A DNA stretch of 24,421 nucleotides, taken from UBA6197 sp047638075. GTDB taxonomy: Bacteria; Pseudomonadota; Alphaproteobacteria; Rhodobacterales; Rhodobacteraceae. Made by a program: the position numbers and the translations under genes. Below the pieces are notes generated by a model. That model saw only the letters and a list, made by a program, of their open reading frames with translations. It had not been told where the DNA came from and searched no databases. Shown piece by piece: positions 7,367 to 16,049 of the stretch; positions within the stretch are counted from its first letter, which is position 1, and every line of letters begins with the position of its first letter. The stretch spans positions 1 through 24,421 of the forward strand of contig NZ_JBLJBV010000006.1 in NCBI RefSeq assembly GCF_047638075.1, written 5' to 3'.

Positions 7367-8151
7367 CAGCGCACCTGTGTGGTTGCGCCAAGCATCTGAT
7401 CGGCGGCGGTAATGACTTTGGCGTTCAATTCATATCCGCGCTGTGCTTTGATAAGTTCGGTGATCTCGCGCACCGGATCGACGGAGCTGTCCTCAAGGTA
7501 TCCTTGCCGTATGGTGCCAAGACCATTTTCACCAGGAGAAGATACTTGGGCCGGACCCGAGGCGCCGGTCTCTAAAAAGAGATTTGACCCAATGGCCTCA
7601 AGCCCCTTTTCATTGGTAAATCCGGCAAGCGTAAATTGACCCAGTAGCGTAGGTTGAACCTGATCGCTGAAATAGGCGTAAACTTCGCCAGCAGCGTTGA
7701 TTGAAAGCGCACGGGCATCGCTGGGAATTGTAATGCCTGGCAGGACGGAATACCCGTCCGATGTAACAATTTCGCCGTCTGGCGAACGTTTGAGCGCGCC
7801 ATCCCGCGTATAACCGGAGTTGCCGGACGGGAGCGCAACCTCGATGTATCCAAGCCCATCAATGGCAACATCCAGATCGCCGCCTGTTGCAGACAGCGAC
7901 CCTTGCGCGAGATTGACAGAAACGGCAGTGGGCCGCACCCCAAGGCCAAGCTGCACCCCTGTGGGCACGATTGTCCCGTCATTTGCAGTAATGGTGCCTG
8001 GCCGCGCAACCTGCTGGTAGTGCAGATCGGCAAACTCTGCCCGACGGGAGTTGTAGCCGGTGGTCGACATGTTTGCGAGGTTGTTCGAAATCACCTCGAC
8101 CCGGGTTTGCTGGGCACTCATTCCGGTAGCAGCGATTTGTAATGCACGCAT
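7366..8151 (-). CDS. flgG: flagellar distal rod protein FlgG
   Basis: FlgG forms the distal rod of the flagellum. The protein has 261 residues, the standard length. The N-terminal rod signature SNNLANMSTTGYNSRRAEF and the C-terminal GYLEDSSVDPVREITELI with QRGYELNAKVI are diagnostic for FlgG. The start ATG at 8151 is preceded by AAGGAAC. It lies 12 bp after flgF and overlaps flgA by one base. Confidence 0.97.
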   Translation of the reverse strand: MRALQIAATGMSAQQTRVEVISNNLANMSTTGYNSRRAEFADLHYQQVARPGTITANDGTIVPTGVQLGLGVRPTAVSVNLAQGSLSATGGDLDVAIDGLGYIEVALPSGNSGYTRDGALKRSPDGEIVTSDGYSVLPGITIPSDARALSINAAGEVYAYFSDQVQPTLLGQFTLAGFTNEKGLEAIGSNLFLETGASGPAQVSSPGENGLGTIRQGYLEDSSVDPVREITELIKAQRGYELNAKVITAADQMLGATTQVR

Positions 8152-8163
8152 CGGTTGGGTTCC

Positions 8164-8880
8164 TTATCGGCTTAGGGTGGAAATGACGCCGCGAATGCGT
8201 TGGTCTTCGCGATCAAGAAATGTTTGGCCCATTTCGTAGGCGCGCTGAACTTCGATCATTCTGGTGATTTCCGAGACGGAATCGACATTTGACTCCTCCA
8301 GAAAGCCCTGCATGATGACGTAGGTTTCAATGGGCTCGACGCCCGCTTCAGCAGAGAATCGAGTACCCCCTTGATGTACCAACCCATTTGGATCGGTTGG
8401 TACAAAAAGCCCAAGTTGCGCTATTGGCGCACCCTGGGATGACATTGTGCCGTCTTGCGACACTGTGATGGGCCCCGCGTCGGGTGCCACGAAGATTGGC
8501 GATCCACCGCGATCCAGCAAGCGGTACCCGTCAAGGGAAACCAATTCCCCCTCGGCTGAAGGGGTAAAGCTGCCCGCGCGCGTCAATTGATTTCCTTGTG
8601 GCGTCTCTATTTGAAAGAAACCTTCACCTTCAATTGCGAAATCGAATGTACCCCCCGTTTGCGATAAGGATCCCTGAGAAAGGTTGGTAATTCGACCTGT
8701 AGCGCTTGCCATCGAGAGTGAGGGTTCCTGGTTGCCCAGCGCGGCGATATGTTCCGCAAATACGACGCCCTCCTTGCGAAACCCATTGGTCGAAGCGTTG
8801 GCGATGTTGTTGGCAACGGTGCGCATCTCGCGCATCAGGCCCGATTGCCGGTTTAGCGTGGTGTAGATAGCATTATCCAT
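8164..8880 (-). CDS. flgF: flagellar proximal rod protein FlgF
   Basis: FlgF is a proximal rod subunit. The protein has 238 residues from the ATG at 8880. NNIANASTNGFRK at 24-36 is the rod-protein N-terminal signature. The C-terminus reads GFLEESNVDSVSEITRMIE then QRAYEMGQTFLDREDQRIRG. A longer open frame upstream lies within fliQ in another frame and is rejected. The start is two bases after the fliQ stop. Confidence 0.95.
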   Translation of the reverse strand: MDNAIYTTLNRQSGLMREMRTVANNIANASTNGFRKEGVVFAEHIAALGNQEPSLSMASATGRITNLSQGSLSQTGGTFDFAIEGEGFFQIETPQGNQLTRAGSFTPSAEGELVSLDGYRLLDRGGSPIFVAPDAGPITVSQDGTMSSQGAPIAQLGLFVPTDPNGLVHQGGTRFSAEAGVEPIETYVIMQGFLEESNVDSVSEITRMIEVQRAYEMGQTFLDREDQRIRGVISTLSR

Positions 8881-8882
8881 GT

Positions 8883-9149
8883 CTAACCCCCCGCAATCAA
8901 GGGAATGATCTTCATGGTGAAAAATGATACCAACGTTTCGGACATGAACGACATGGACACCCAGAATACGATCAACATGGCGCCGACCTTCGGTACGAAG
9001 GTCAGGGTCATTTCCTGCACGGATGTCAAAGCCTGAAACAACCCAATCGTGACGCCGGCGACCAGTGCGACCGCAAGCATCGGTGCCGAAATTTTCACTG
9101 CGATCCAAAGGCCCTGACGCAATGTGTCGAAAAACAATGCTTCATTCAT
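8883..9149 (-). CDS. fliQ: flagellar export gate protein FliQ
   Basis: FliQ is a small inner-membrane subunit of the type III flagellar export gate (FliPQR). The protein has 88 residues with two hydrophobic segments (about 16-38 and 52-75). LFQALTSVQEMTLTFVPK between them is the conserved FliQ loop. Its place among rod genes, between fliE and flgF, is the usual arrangement in roseobacters as I recall it. Confidence 0.95.
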   Translation of the reverse strand: MNEALFFDTLRQGLWIAVKISAPMLAVALVAGVTIGLFQALTSVQEMTLTFVPKVGAMLIVFWVSMSFMSETLVSFFTMKIIPLIAGG

Positions 9150-9151
9150 CT

Positions 9152-9445
9152 TTACACCGGCATCCGCAGGATTTCTTGATATGCCTCGACGACCTTGTTG
9201 CGCACGGTTACGGCCGTTTCGACCGCTAACTCTGTTGCTGCTAGAGCCTGGACAAGAGCATGCGGGTCGGCCCCACCGATCATGGCCGCTTTGGCAGTAT
9301 CTTCGCCGGCTTTCAGCGTTGCAGCAAAGTCTTCGGCAATCGCGCCAAAAACATTCTGCCCAGACCCGCCTGCTTCTGGGCGGGGTGCCGCCGCCGTGCG
9401 GGCCTGAGCATAGCTTTGTGCGGCAAATGAGGTTCTGACGTCCAT
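9152..9445 (-). CDS. fliE: flagellar hook-basal body complex protein FliE
   Basis: FliE is the junction between the MS-ring/export gate and the proximal rod. The protein has 97 residues. The C-terminal half carries the family pattern ALAATELAVETAVTVRNKVV then AYQEILRMPV. The N-terminal 30 residues are alanine-rich and low complexity. A strong AGGGAGGT lies upstream of the ATG at 9445. It is 16 bp after flgC and two bases before fliQ. Confidence 0.95.
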   Translation of the reverse strand: MDVRTSFAAQSYAQARTAAAPRPEAGGSGQNVFGAIAEDFAATLKAGEDTAKAAMIGGADPHALVQALAATELAVETAVTVRNKVVEAYQEILRMPV

Positions 9446-9461
9446 TCTGGACCTCCCTTAT

Positions 9462-9854
9462 TCAGCGGCGAAGGAGGTCGAGCAGGCTGGACGACATTTG
9501 CCGTGCCTGATCGAACATCCGAAGGTTCGCCTCGTAGCTGCGCTGCGCTTCGCGCGCGTCAGCAATTTCGACTACCAGATCGACATTCGAGCCGTTGTAG
9601 TAGCCGCTTTCATCGGCCATCGGGTTGCCCGGATCATAGATCCGGGTAAGTTCCCTCTGGTCGAGTTGGACTGGGCCAAGAACAACTTCACCCGTGTGAT
9701 CGCCGCGCGAAATCGTCTCTTCGAACGATGCCATTTTACGGTGAAAGCCGGGCGTATCAGCGTTGGCGATGTTCTCGGACACATGACGCAGACGCATTGA
9801 TTGGGCTTTCATACCTGAGGCAGAGAGAGCTAATGCATTTGAAAAATCGCTCAT
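9462..9854 (-). CDS. flgC: flagellar proximal rod protein FlgC
   Basis: FlgC is a proximal rod subunit. The protein has 130 residues. ENIANADTPGFHRK near residues 27-40 is the rod signature. The C-terminal portion has YNGSNVDLVVEIADAREAQ then SYEANLRMFDQARQM. It lies nine bases after flgB, so both are in the same operon. Confidence 0.96.
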   Translation of the reverse strand: MSDFSNALALSASGMKAQSMRLRHVSENIANADTPGFHRKMASFEETISRGDHTGEVVLGPVQLDQRELTRIYDPGNPMADESGYYNGSNVDLVVEIADAREAQRSYEANLRMFDQARQMSSSLLDLLRR

Positions 9855-9863
9855 GATTTACCC

Positions 9864-10250
9864 CTATGCTCGACCAAGGCTGGTGCGCAAAATATTCATC
9901 GAGGATTTGTAAATGGCCAAGGCAAGATCATGTTGCTGCTTGACTTCGACGCCCTTTACCATTTCCTCTTCCAGCGAAACGGAATTGCCGTTGGGTGACA
10001 TGGCCCCCGCATCCCGTCGCGAGGTTATTTGGGCAGAAAAGTGAGTATCGGAGTTCAGATGAGATGGCCGCGTTGCCTTTAATTTTTCGTCATTTGCGGA
10101 CTCATAGGTATCGGCAAAATTAGCGACGTCGCGGGCGGCATAGCCTGGCGTATCGGCGTTGGCGACGTTTTGCGAAATCGCGTTTTGACGCAAGGCGGCA
10201 TGGGATGCCATCGCCCGTGCCATTTGCATGATTTCAAGTTTATCAAACAT
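9864..10250 (-). CDS. flgB: flagellar proximal rod protein FlgB
   Basis: FlgB is the first subunit of the proximal rod. The protein has 128 residues. AISQNVANADTPGYAARDV at about 24-42 is diagnostic, and the C-terminus has EVKQQHDLALAIYKSSMNIL. The ATG at 10250 has GGAGGAG eight bases upstream. It is the first gene of the minus-strand flagellar operon and is divergent from fliI across 81 bp. Confidence 0.96.
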   Translation of the reverse strand: MFDKLEIMQMARAMASHAALRQNAISQNVANADTPGYAARDVANFADTYESANDEKLKATRPSHLNSDTHFSAQITSRRDAGAMSPNGNSVSLEEEMVKGVEVKQQHDLALAIYKSSMNILRTSLGRA

Positions 10251-10331
10251 CGGGGTTTCTCCTCCGAACTATACACGAAGCTTTAAGAGCTAATCGTTTA
10301 GAAAACGTTTCAGACATATCAGGAGGCTAGA
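10251..10331. promoter_or_regulatory. divergent flgB/fliI promoter region
   Basis: The 81 bp between two divergent flagellar operons must hold promoters for both. It has an AT-rich centre with TTAA-like half sites, an AAACGTTT palindrome (about 10303-10310), and ribosome binding sites at each edge: GGAGGAG for flgB on the minus strand and AGGAGG (10321-10326) for fliI. I could not assign a regulator; a full CtrA site (TTAA-N7-TTAA) is not present. Confidence 0.5.
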
Positions 10332-11660
10332 ATGGCATTCCCGGCTTTGGCCCTGCTTCGTGCAGAAATTACGGACCTTGCAGTAACCCATTCGGTGGGG
10401 CGGGTGGTGGAAGTGGGGCGTGGCACGGTTGAAGTAAGCGGGCTGTCAGAACGGGCGGCGCTTGGTGATAGGGTGCTGATTCGCTGCGCAAATGGACAGG
10501 AATTGGGTGGTGAGGTGCTCGCACTGAACCGCAGCACGATATCTTTGTTGACGGATGGCGCCGCCGATGGCGTTGCAATAGCCGATCCTGTGGAAGTTCT
10601 TGGAAATGTGCAGTTGGCACCGGACGATAGCTGGGTGGGGCGTATAGTGGACCCATTCGGGCGGCCGCTGGACGGGCGCCCGTTGCTGCGAGGGGGCCAG
10701 AACAGGCCGTTACGCGCGGCTCCTCCTGCTGCTGCGTCCCGCCGCCGTCTGGGCGCGCGTCTGGAGACCGGGCTTGCCATCTTTAACACATTGTTGCCGC
10801 TGGTTCGTGGGCAACGGATTGGGCTGTTTGCGGGTTCGGGCGTTGGTAAGTCTTCACTACTGGCAAAATTTGCGCGGGGCGTGGATGCGGACGTGGTGGT
10901 AATTGCTCTTGTCGGTGAGCGCGGGCGGGAACTGCGAGAATTTGTTGAAACCGTGCTGGGCCCCGAGAACATGGCCCGTGCGGTCATCATAGCGGCAACT
11001 TCTGATCAATCCCCCTTGGTGCGTCGTCGATGTGCCTGGGCCGCAATGACCGTCGCTGAGCATTTTCGCGATCAGGGGCAGCATGTGCTGTTTTTGGCGG
11101 ATAGTGTAACGCGGTTTGCCGAAGCGCACCGCGAGATAGCACTTGCAGGTGGCGAGGCAGCGACGCTTCGCGGGTTCCCCCCATCCACTTCTCATCAGAT
11201 CATGTCGCTGGCAGAACGTGCCGGCCCCGGCCCTGAGGGAAAAGGTGACATAACGGCCGTATTTTCGGTGCTGGTCGCGGGGTCTGACATGGATGAGCCG
11301 GTCGCAGATATCTTGCGTGGTGTGCTTGATGGTCATGTGGTCTTAGACCGGGCCATCGCTGAACGGGGCCGATTTCCTGCGATTGACTTGCTACGCTCTG
11401 TGTCGCGCTCATTGCCCCAGGCTGCTAGCGCCTCTGAAAATGCGCTTATAGGCCAGGCGCGACAGTTGCTTGGGGCTTATGACCGAGCCGAGCTGATGAT
11501 TCAGGCTGGGCTTTATGTATCCGGATCTGATCCGCTTATAGATGCGGCCATTCGTGTTTGGCCGGCGTTGGACGCTTTTCTGGCAGAGGATGAAGCGGAG
11601 GGATCAATAGAAAGCTTTTTGCGCTTGGAAAAGTGCCTCTCGCAGGCGTCAGATTCTTGA
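10332..11660 (+). CDS. fliI: flagellar export ATPase FliI
   Basis: FliI energises substrate delivery to the flagellar type III export gate and forms a cytoplasmic hexamer with FliH. The protein has 442 residues. Walker A AGSGVGKS is at 167-174, Walker B HVLFLADSVTR at 251-261, and GRELREF at 198-204 with GFPPSTSHQ nearby fits F-type-like export ATPases. ERGRFPAIDLLRSVSR toward the C-terminus is typical of FliI. AGGAGG five bases before the ATG sets the start. The N-terminal region is somewhat shorter than enterobacterial FliI. No fliH follows. Confidence 0.95.
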   Translation: MAFPALALLRAEITDLAVTHSVGRVVEVGRGTVEVSGLSERAALGDRVLIRCANGQELGGEVLALNRSTISLLTDGAADGVAIADPVEVLGNVQLAPDDSWVGRIVDPFGRPLDGRPLLRGGQNRPLRAAPPAAASRRRLGARLETGLAIFNTLLPLVRGQRIGLFAGSGVGKSSLLAKFARGVDADVVVIALVGERGRELREFVETVLGPENMARAVIIAATSDQSPLVRRRCAWAAMTVAEHFRDQGQHVLFLADSVTRFAEAHREIALAGGEAATLRGFPPSTSHQIMSLAERAGPGPEGKGDITAVFSVLVAGSDMDEPVADILRGVLDGHVVLDRAIAERGRFPAIDLLRSVSRSLPQAASASENALIGQARQLLGAYDRAELMIQAGLYVSGSDPLIDAAIRVWPALDAFLAEDEAEGSIESFLRLEKCLSQASDS

Positions 11661-11895
11661 TTCATTGCAGTCGACGCGCTTTTTTATGTAAGATAAGGAC
11701 ATTCAATAGCATAATCGTGCCGCTACAGGACCAAGGCCGCCCCGGGCGTCACCATCGCCTTGAGAACGCCCTTTAGGCCTAGAGCGGCGGTAGTTTTCTT
11801 CTCCGACTGGGCCCGAAAGCCTTTCTAATACGCTTGCAAGGTCGTTCCCGCCGCCGGTCTCCCGCAATGAGATCTGGCGCATGGCTGCGGATCGC
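11661..11895. other. gene-free junction between convergent fliI and ubiB
   Basis: In the 235 bp between two convergent genes, a minus-strand frame (11703-11915) reads MRQISLRETGGGNDLASV then LERLSGPVGEENYRRSRPKG before turning low-complexity. A second minus frame reads GLKGVLKAMVTPGAALVL then a stop. Together they look like a frameshifted coding remnant. The SGPVGEEN stretch faintly resembles the C-terminal region of bifunctional proline dehydrogenase PutA, but I would not assign it. The region does not encode coaBC, which I would expect beside ubiB in this family. Confidence 0.35.
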
Positions 11896-13425
11896 TCAAA
11901 GCATCTGCCCGGCAATAACCCCTATAAGCACAAGAACGCCACCAGCAAACAACACCCCCGCAAGATGCCAACGTGATTTAGGCGGCGGTGGCGTGAGGGG
12001 TTCCGCGTGATGATTCAGGACTTTTTCGACAATTTCCGGCAGGCGAGGACCGAACCGCCCCAACACGACAGCGGTGCGGCTCAGGTCACGCAACATTGCG
12101 CGCGGGCCGAGGTTCTGCCGTATGTAGGTTTCCACCACAGGCTGCGCTACATTCCACATATTGATGGAAGGATTCAGGGATCGTGCGACGCCTTCAACCA
12201 CAACCATCGTGCGTTGAAGCAAAATCAGCTCAGTTCGGGTACGCATCCCAAAACGTTCCGTCACTTCAAACAGATAGGCCAAAAGCCGCGCCATCGAAAT
12301 TCCCGTGGCATTCATGCCGAAAATTGGCTCACCCACTGCGCGCAGCGCGCGGGCAAACTCATCAACGTCACGGTCGCGCGGGACATACCCCGCCTCAAAA
12401 TGGACCTCTGCGATACGCCTGTAGTTTCTGTGGATGAACCCCATCAGAATCTCGGCATAAACGCGGCGCGTATATTCGTCGATCTGCCCCATGATCCCAA
12501 AATCATAGGCGATGATATCGCCGTTTGGGGCGACCTTGAGGTTGCCGTGGTGCATGTCGCCGTGAAAATACCCGTCACGCAGTGCGTGGCTTAGAAACAG
12601 TTGCAGCACCCGCTCGCCCAGAGCATCGGGGTCGTGCCCGGCCGCCCGGATCGCCGCGACCTCGCCCAGTGGTACGCCTTCGGCCCAGCCCAAGGTCATA
12701 ACGCGTTTTGCCGAGAGGTCCCAGTGCGGCGCTGGTACCGAAAAACCTTTATCCCGTTCGGTGTTGGCGGCGAATTCCGATGCGGAAGACGCCTCAAGCC
12801 GCAGGTCCAGTTCACCCAGCACCACGCCCTCGAAATGCGCGACCACATCTGACGGGCGCAGGCGCCGCGATGCAGGCGATAGAAATTCGATCAGCGCCGC
12901 AGCAAAGTGGAAAGCGTCCAGATCTTTGCGGAAGGCGCGTTCGATGCCCGGCCGCAGAATCTTTACAGCCACTTTTTCGCCCGTATCCGCGCGGCGGGCA
13001 GAATGGACCTGCGCGATAGAGGCCGCCGCCACAGGTTCGGAAAACTCGAAAAACAGGGTGTCAACGGACAGACCCAGTTCAGCCTCGATTGACGCTTTGG
13101 CAATTTCGACCGGAAAGGGGGGCAGCTTGTCTTGCAACACGCGCAGTTGGTTGGCCAGTTCTTCACCCACCACATCCGGGCGGGTGGACATGACTTGTCC
13201 GAATTTGATGTAGGCCGGGCCCAGTGCGGTCAACGCTCGGGTGACCGGTGGCAGGGCCGGGTCGCCTTTGATGCCCAGCCATTTGAAAGGCCAGCCCATC
13301 ACCCGCGCCACAAGGCGCAATCTGGGGGGCACCTCCATCGCCTCAAGCGCCACTTTCATCGCGCCGGTGCGTTCAAAGGTGGCACCCGTGCGGATCAGCC
13401 GCCAAATATTGTGAGGACCACGCAT
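11896..13425 (-). CDS. ubiB: UbiB ubiquinone-biosynthesis atypical kinase-like protein
   Basis: UbiB is a membrane-anchored atypical kinase/ATPase of the COQ8/ADCK family, required for ubiquinone synthesis. Older annotations call it 2-octaprenylphenol hydroxylase. The protein has 509 residues. The KFGQ motif is at 74-77, the A-rich loop ASIAQVHSA at 135-143, Lys155 in VAVKILRPG, HGD at 288-290 and DFG at 308-310. A C-terminal hydrophobic segment (about 484-506) is the membrane anchor. Its start overlaps the ubiE stop in TGATG, so translation is coupled. Confidence 0.96.
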   Translation of the reverse strand: MRGPHNIWRLIRTGATFERTGAMKVALEAMEVPPRLRLVARVMGWPFKWLGIKGDPALPPVTRALTALGPAYIKFGQVMSTRPDVVGEELANQLRVLQDKLPPFPVEIAKASIEAELGLSVDTLFFEFSEPVAAASIAQVHSARRADTGEKVAVKILRPGIERAFRKDLDAFHFAAALIEFLSPASRRLRPSDVVAHFEGVVLGELDLRLEASSASEFAANTERDKGFSVPAPHWDLSAKRVMTLGWAEGVPLGEVAAIRAAGHDPDALGERVLQLFLSHALRDGYFHGDMHHGNLKVAPNGDIIAYDFGIMGQIDEYTRRVYAEILMGFIHRNYRRIAEVHFEAGYVPRDRDVDEFARALRAVGEPIFGMNATGISMARLLAYLFEVTERFGMRTRTELILLQRTMVVVEGVARSLNPSINMWNVAQPVVETYIRQNLGPRAMLRDLSRTAVVLGRFGPRLPEIVEKVLNHHAEPLTPPPPKSRWHLAGVLFAGGVLVLIGVIAGQML

Positions 13426-14177
13426 CAGATCTTCCAGCCGGAATGTAGCGCGGCGATGCCCATACTCAGGTTGCGATATTTCACCTGATCAAAACCCGCA
13501 TCACGGATCATGTCGGCAAATACATCCTGCGCTGGAAATTTGCGGATCGATTCTACCAGATATTGATAGCTGTCGCGGTCATTTGCCACGATCTGCCCCA
13601 TTACCGGGATCACGTTGAAGGAATAGCGGTCATAGGCCCATTGCATTGCGGCATTGGGGATTTGGCTGAACTCCAGCACCATCAGGCGGCCACCGGGGCG
13701 CAGCACGCGGTAGGCATCGCGCAGCGCATCGGGGATGCGGGTAACGTTTCGGATACCAAAGGAAATAGTGTAGACGTCAAACGAGTCATCCGCGAAAGGC
13801 AGCGCCATAGCGTCGCCCACGATCCAGGTCAGCCGGTCAGCCATATCTTCTGCTTCGGCGCGCTTTTGCCCTTCGATCAACATGCCTTCGGTCATGTCAC
13901 AAACGGTCGCCTCAGCCTCCGGCGCACGCCCCAAAAAGCGGAACGCCACGTCACCGGTGCCACCCGCCACATCCAACAACCGCTGGCCACGGCGCGGCGC
14001 AAGCCAATCCATCATCGCATCTTTCCAGATTCGGTGGATCCCTACGCTCATCAGGTCATTCATTACGTCGTATTTGCTGGCCACACGTGAAAACACACCG
14101 TGCACCATGCCAGCTTTTTCGCCCTCATCCACGGTTTGAAACCCGAAATGCGTGGTCTTTTGTTGCTTATCGCTCAT
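13425..14177 (-). CDS. ubiE: ubiquinone/menaquinone C-methyltransferase UbiE
   Basis: UbiE methylates C2 of the benzoquinol ring in ubiquinone synthesis using S-adenosylmethionine. The protein has 250 residues. The SAM-binding glycine motif DVAGGTGD is at 69-76. Family signatures are FSRVASKYDVMNDLMS near 29-44 and ISFGIRNVTRIPDALRDAYR in the middle. The C-terminus NLSMGIAALHSGWKI is typical. It is the first gene of the ubiE-ubiB pair and is divergent from mutM (88 bp). Confidence 0.97.
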   Translation of the reverse strand: MSDKQQKTTHFGFQTVDEGEKAGMVHGVFSRVASKYDVMNDLMSVGIHRIWKDAMMDWLAPRRGQRLLDVAGGTGDVAFRFLGRAPEAEATVCDMTEGMLIEGQKRAEAEDMADRLTWIVGDAMALPFADDSFDVYTISFGIRNVTRIPDALRDAYRVLRPGGRLMVLEFSQIPNAAMQWAYDRYSFNVIPVMGQIVANDRDSYQYLVESIRKFPAQDVFADMIRDAGFDQVKYRNLSMGIAALHSGWKI

Positions 14178-14265
14178 CTGGCCTTGCCGATCTGAAAATG
14201 TCCCCCTTCTTATAGGGTGCTACGCCGCCATGACAATGCGGCGGAAAAACGGAGCGACGTGACCC

Positions 14266-15117
14266 ATGCCAGAATTACCCGAAGTTGAAACAGTCCGCCG
14301 TGGGCTAGCCCCTGCGATGGAGGGTGCGGTAATCGAATTGGCCGAGGTGAACCGCCCCGACCTGCGCTGGCCCTTGCCCGAACGCATGGCCGAACGTCTT
14401 ACCGGCGCGCGGGTCGAGCGGTTGCGGCGACGGTCGAAATACATCCTGGCGGATCTTGATACGGGCGAAACACTATTGATCCATCTGGGCATGTCGGGGC
14501 GGATGTTGGTGTCTGGCGAGGTGCTGGGCGGGTTTCATCACGACCATCCGGCGCCGCAAAAGCACGACCATGTGGTGCTGCATATGGCGGGTGGTGCGCG
14601 CGTGACCTTTAATGACGCGCGCCGTTTTGGTGCGATGGATCTGGTGCGCACCGACCGTGAGGCGGCGCATTGGTTGCTGGCTGGCCTTGGCCCGGAACCC
14701 TTTGGCAACGGGTTTCACGAGGATTATTTGATCGCACGTCTGAAAGGCCGCGCCACGCCCATCAAGACAGCGCTGTTGGATCAACGGATCGTCGCGGGTC
14801 TGGGCAATATCTATGTATCCGAAGTGCTGCACCGCGCCGGGTTGGACCCACGCCGCAAAGCGGGCCGCATCGCCGCCGTGCGGACGGCCGGCCTTGTGCC
14901 GCTGATCCGCGAAGTGTTGGCCGAGGCGATCGAGGCGGGCGGGTCATCCTTGCGCGACCACCGGCGGCCCGATGGTGAGTTGGGTTATTTCCAGCACATA
15001 TTCCGGGTCTATGACCGTGAGGGCGACCCGTGCCTGAAAGAAGGTTGCACTGGCACTATTCAGCGGATCGTGCAGTCGGGGCGTTCGTCGTACTTTTGTG
15101 CGTCGTGCCAGAGATGA
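14266..15117 (+). CDS. mutM: formamidopyrimidine-DNA glycosylase (Fpg/MutM)
   Basis: MutM excises 8-oxoguanine and formamidopyrimidines and nicks the DNA through its lyase activity. The protein has 283 residues. The N-terminus MPELPEVETVRRGL carries the catalytic proline (after Met removal) and Glu3. Lys58 in RRSKYI matches the beta-lysine, LGMSGRM is at 74-80, and GGSSLRDHRRPDGELGYF is the H2TH-to-zinc-finger link. The C-terminal zinc finger has Cys256, Cys261, Cys278 and Cys281. GGAG upstream of the ATG supports the start. Confidence 0.97.
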   Translation: MPELPEVETVRRGLAPAMEGAVIELAEVNRPDLRWPLPERMAERLTGARVERLRRRSKYILADLDTGETLLIHLGMSGRMLVSGEVLGGFHHDHPAPQKHDHVVLHMAGGARVTFNDARRFGAMDLVRTDREAAHWLLAGLGPEPFGNGFHEDYLIARLKGRATPIKTALLDQRIVAGLGNIYVSEVLHRAGLDPRRKAGRIAAVRTAGLVPLIREVLAEAIEAGGSSLRDHRRPDGELGYFQHIFRVYDREGDPCLKEGCTGTIQRIVQSGRSSYFCASCQR

Positions 15118-15178
15118 CTTGATAATCGCCCCCGGCCTGATAGGACTCCGCGGCAAGAAAAAGGAAAGGCAAAGCCAG

Positions 15179-15955
15179 ATGGCCTACCAGACCCTGATCG
15201 TCGAGATCGAAGATTACGTCGCGCTGATTCGCCTGAATCGTCCTGACGCGCTGAATGCGCTGAATTCTCAGCTGCTGGGCGAACTGGCCGAGGCGCTGAA
15301 AGAGGCGGACGGCAATGACAAGGTGCGCTGCATCGTTATTACCGGTTCTGAAAAGGCATTTGCAGCCGGGGCCGATATCAAGGAAATGGCGGAAAAGACC
15401 TACGTCGATATGTTTTTGTCGGATTTTTTCGCAACCGATGCGGATGCTATTTCGCGAACTCGAAAACCGATCATCGCTGCGGTATCGGGCTATGCGCTGG
15501 GCGGCGGCTGCGAATTGGCGATGATGTGCGACTTCATCATCTGTTCCGATAGCGCCAAATTCGGCCAACCGGAAATCAACCTGGGTGTCGTGGCCGGTAT
15601 CGGCGGCACGCAGCGCCTGACGCGGTTTGTGGGCAAATCAAAAGCCATGGACATGCATTTGACCGGGCGGTTCATGGATGCAGCCGAGGCTGAACGTGCG
15701 GGTCTTGTGTCGCGGGTGGTGCCTGTCGCCAAGCTGATTCCCGAGGCGTTGGCTGCCGCGCGAAAGATCACGGAAAAATCACTGCTCACGGCGATGGTGG
15801 TGAAAGAGGCAGTTAATCGGTCCTACGAAACCACGTTGAACGAAGGTATCCTGTTTGAACGCCGCGCTTTTCACGCACTTTTCTCAACCGAAGACCAGAA
15901 AGAGGGCATGAACGCCTTTTTAGAAAAGCGGCAGCCGCAGTTTCGTGACAGATAA
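15179..15955 (+). CDS. enoyl-CoA hydratase (crotonase family)
   Basis: This family hydrates trans-2-enoyl-CoA to 3-hydroxyacyl-CoA in beta-oxidation or phenylacetate-type catabolism. The protein has 258 residues. The oxyanion-hole motif AAGADIKEM is at 62-70. GGGCELAMMCDF gives catalytic Glu112, and GQPEINLGVVAGIGGTQRL gives Glu132. Both catalytic glutamates are present, so it should be an active hydratase. The ATG at 15179 was chosen from family starts; an upstream start would be within mutM. It lies 61 bp after mutM, so readthrough is possible. The exact pathway (fadB-like or paaF-like) is not decidable. Confidence 0.93.
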   Translation: MAYQTLIVEIEDYVALIRLNRPDALNALNSQLLGELAEALKEADGNDKVRCIVITGSEKAFAAGADIKEMAEKTYVDMFLSDFFATDADAISRTRKPIIAAVSGYALGGGCELAMMCDFIICSDSAKFGQPEINLGVVAGIGGTQRLTRFVGKSKAMDMHLTGRFMDAAEAERAGLVSRVVPVAKLIPEALAAARKITEKSLLTAMVVKEAVNRSYETTLNEGILFERRAFHALFSTEDQKEGMNAFLEKRQPQFRDR

Positions 15956-15977
15956 GTCAAAAAGTTTACCCTCCCCG

Positions 15978-16006
15978 TTGACTTGAGCCCGACTCGGGCC
16001 TAGTAG
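15978..16006 (+). promoter_or_regulatory. rpsT promoter with inverted repeat in the spacer
   Basis: TTGACT (15978-15983) and TAGTAG (16001-16006) are separated by 17 bp and resemble a housekeeping promoter. The spacer contains GCCCGA (15987-15992), one base, then TCGGGC (15994-15999), a six-base inverted repeat that could be an operator. Confidence 0.55.
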
Positions 16007-16049
16007 AGCGGCTTCAAGATTACCCCGAACTGAAATCGGAAAGCGACTC

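Noticed and set aside
10251..10331. CtrA binding site between flgB and fliI
   Set aside because: TTAA-like half sites are present but none is paired at the seven-base spacing of the CtrA consensus.
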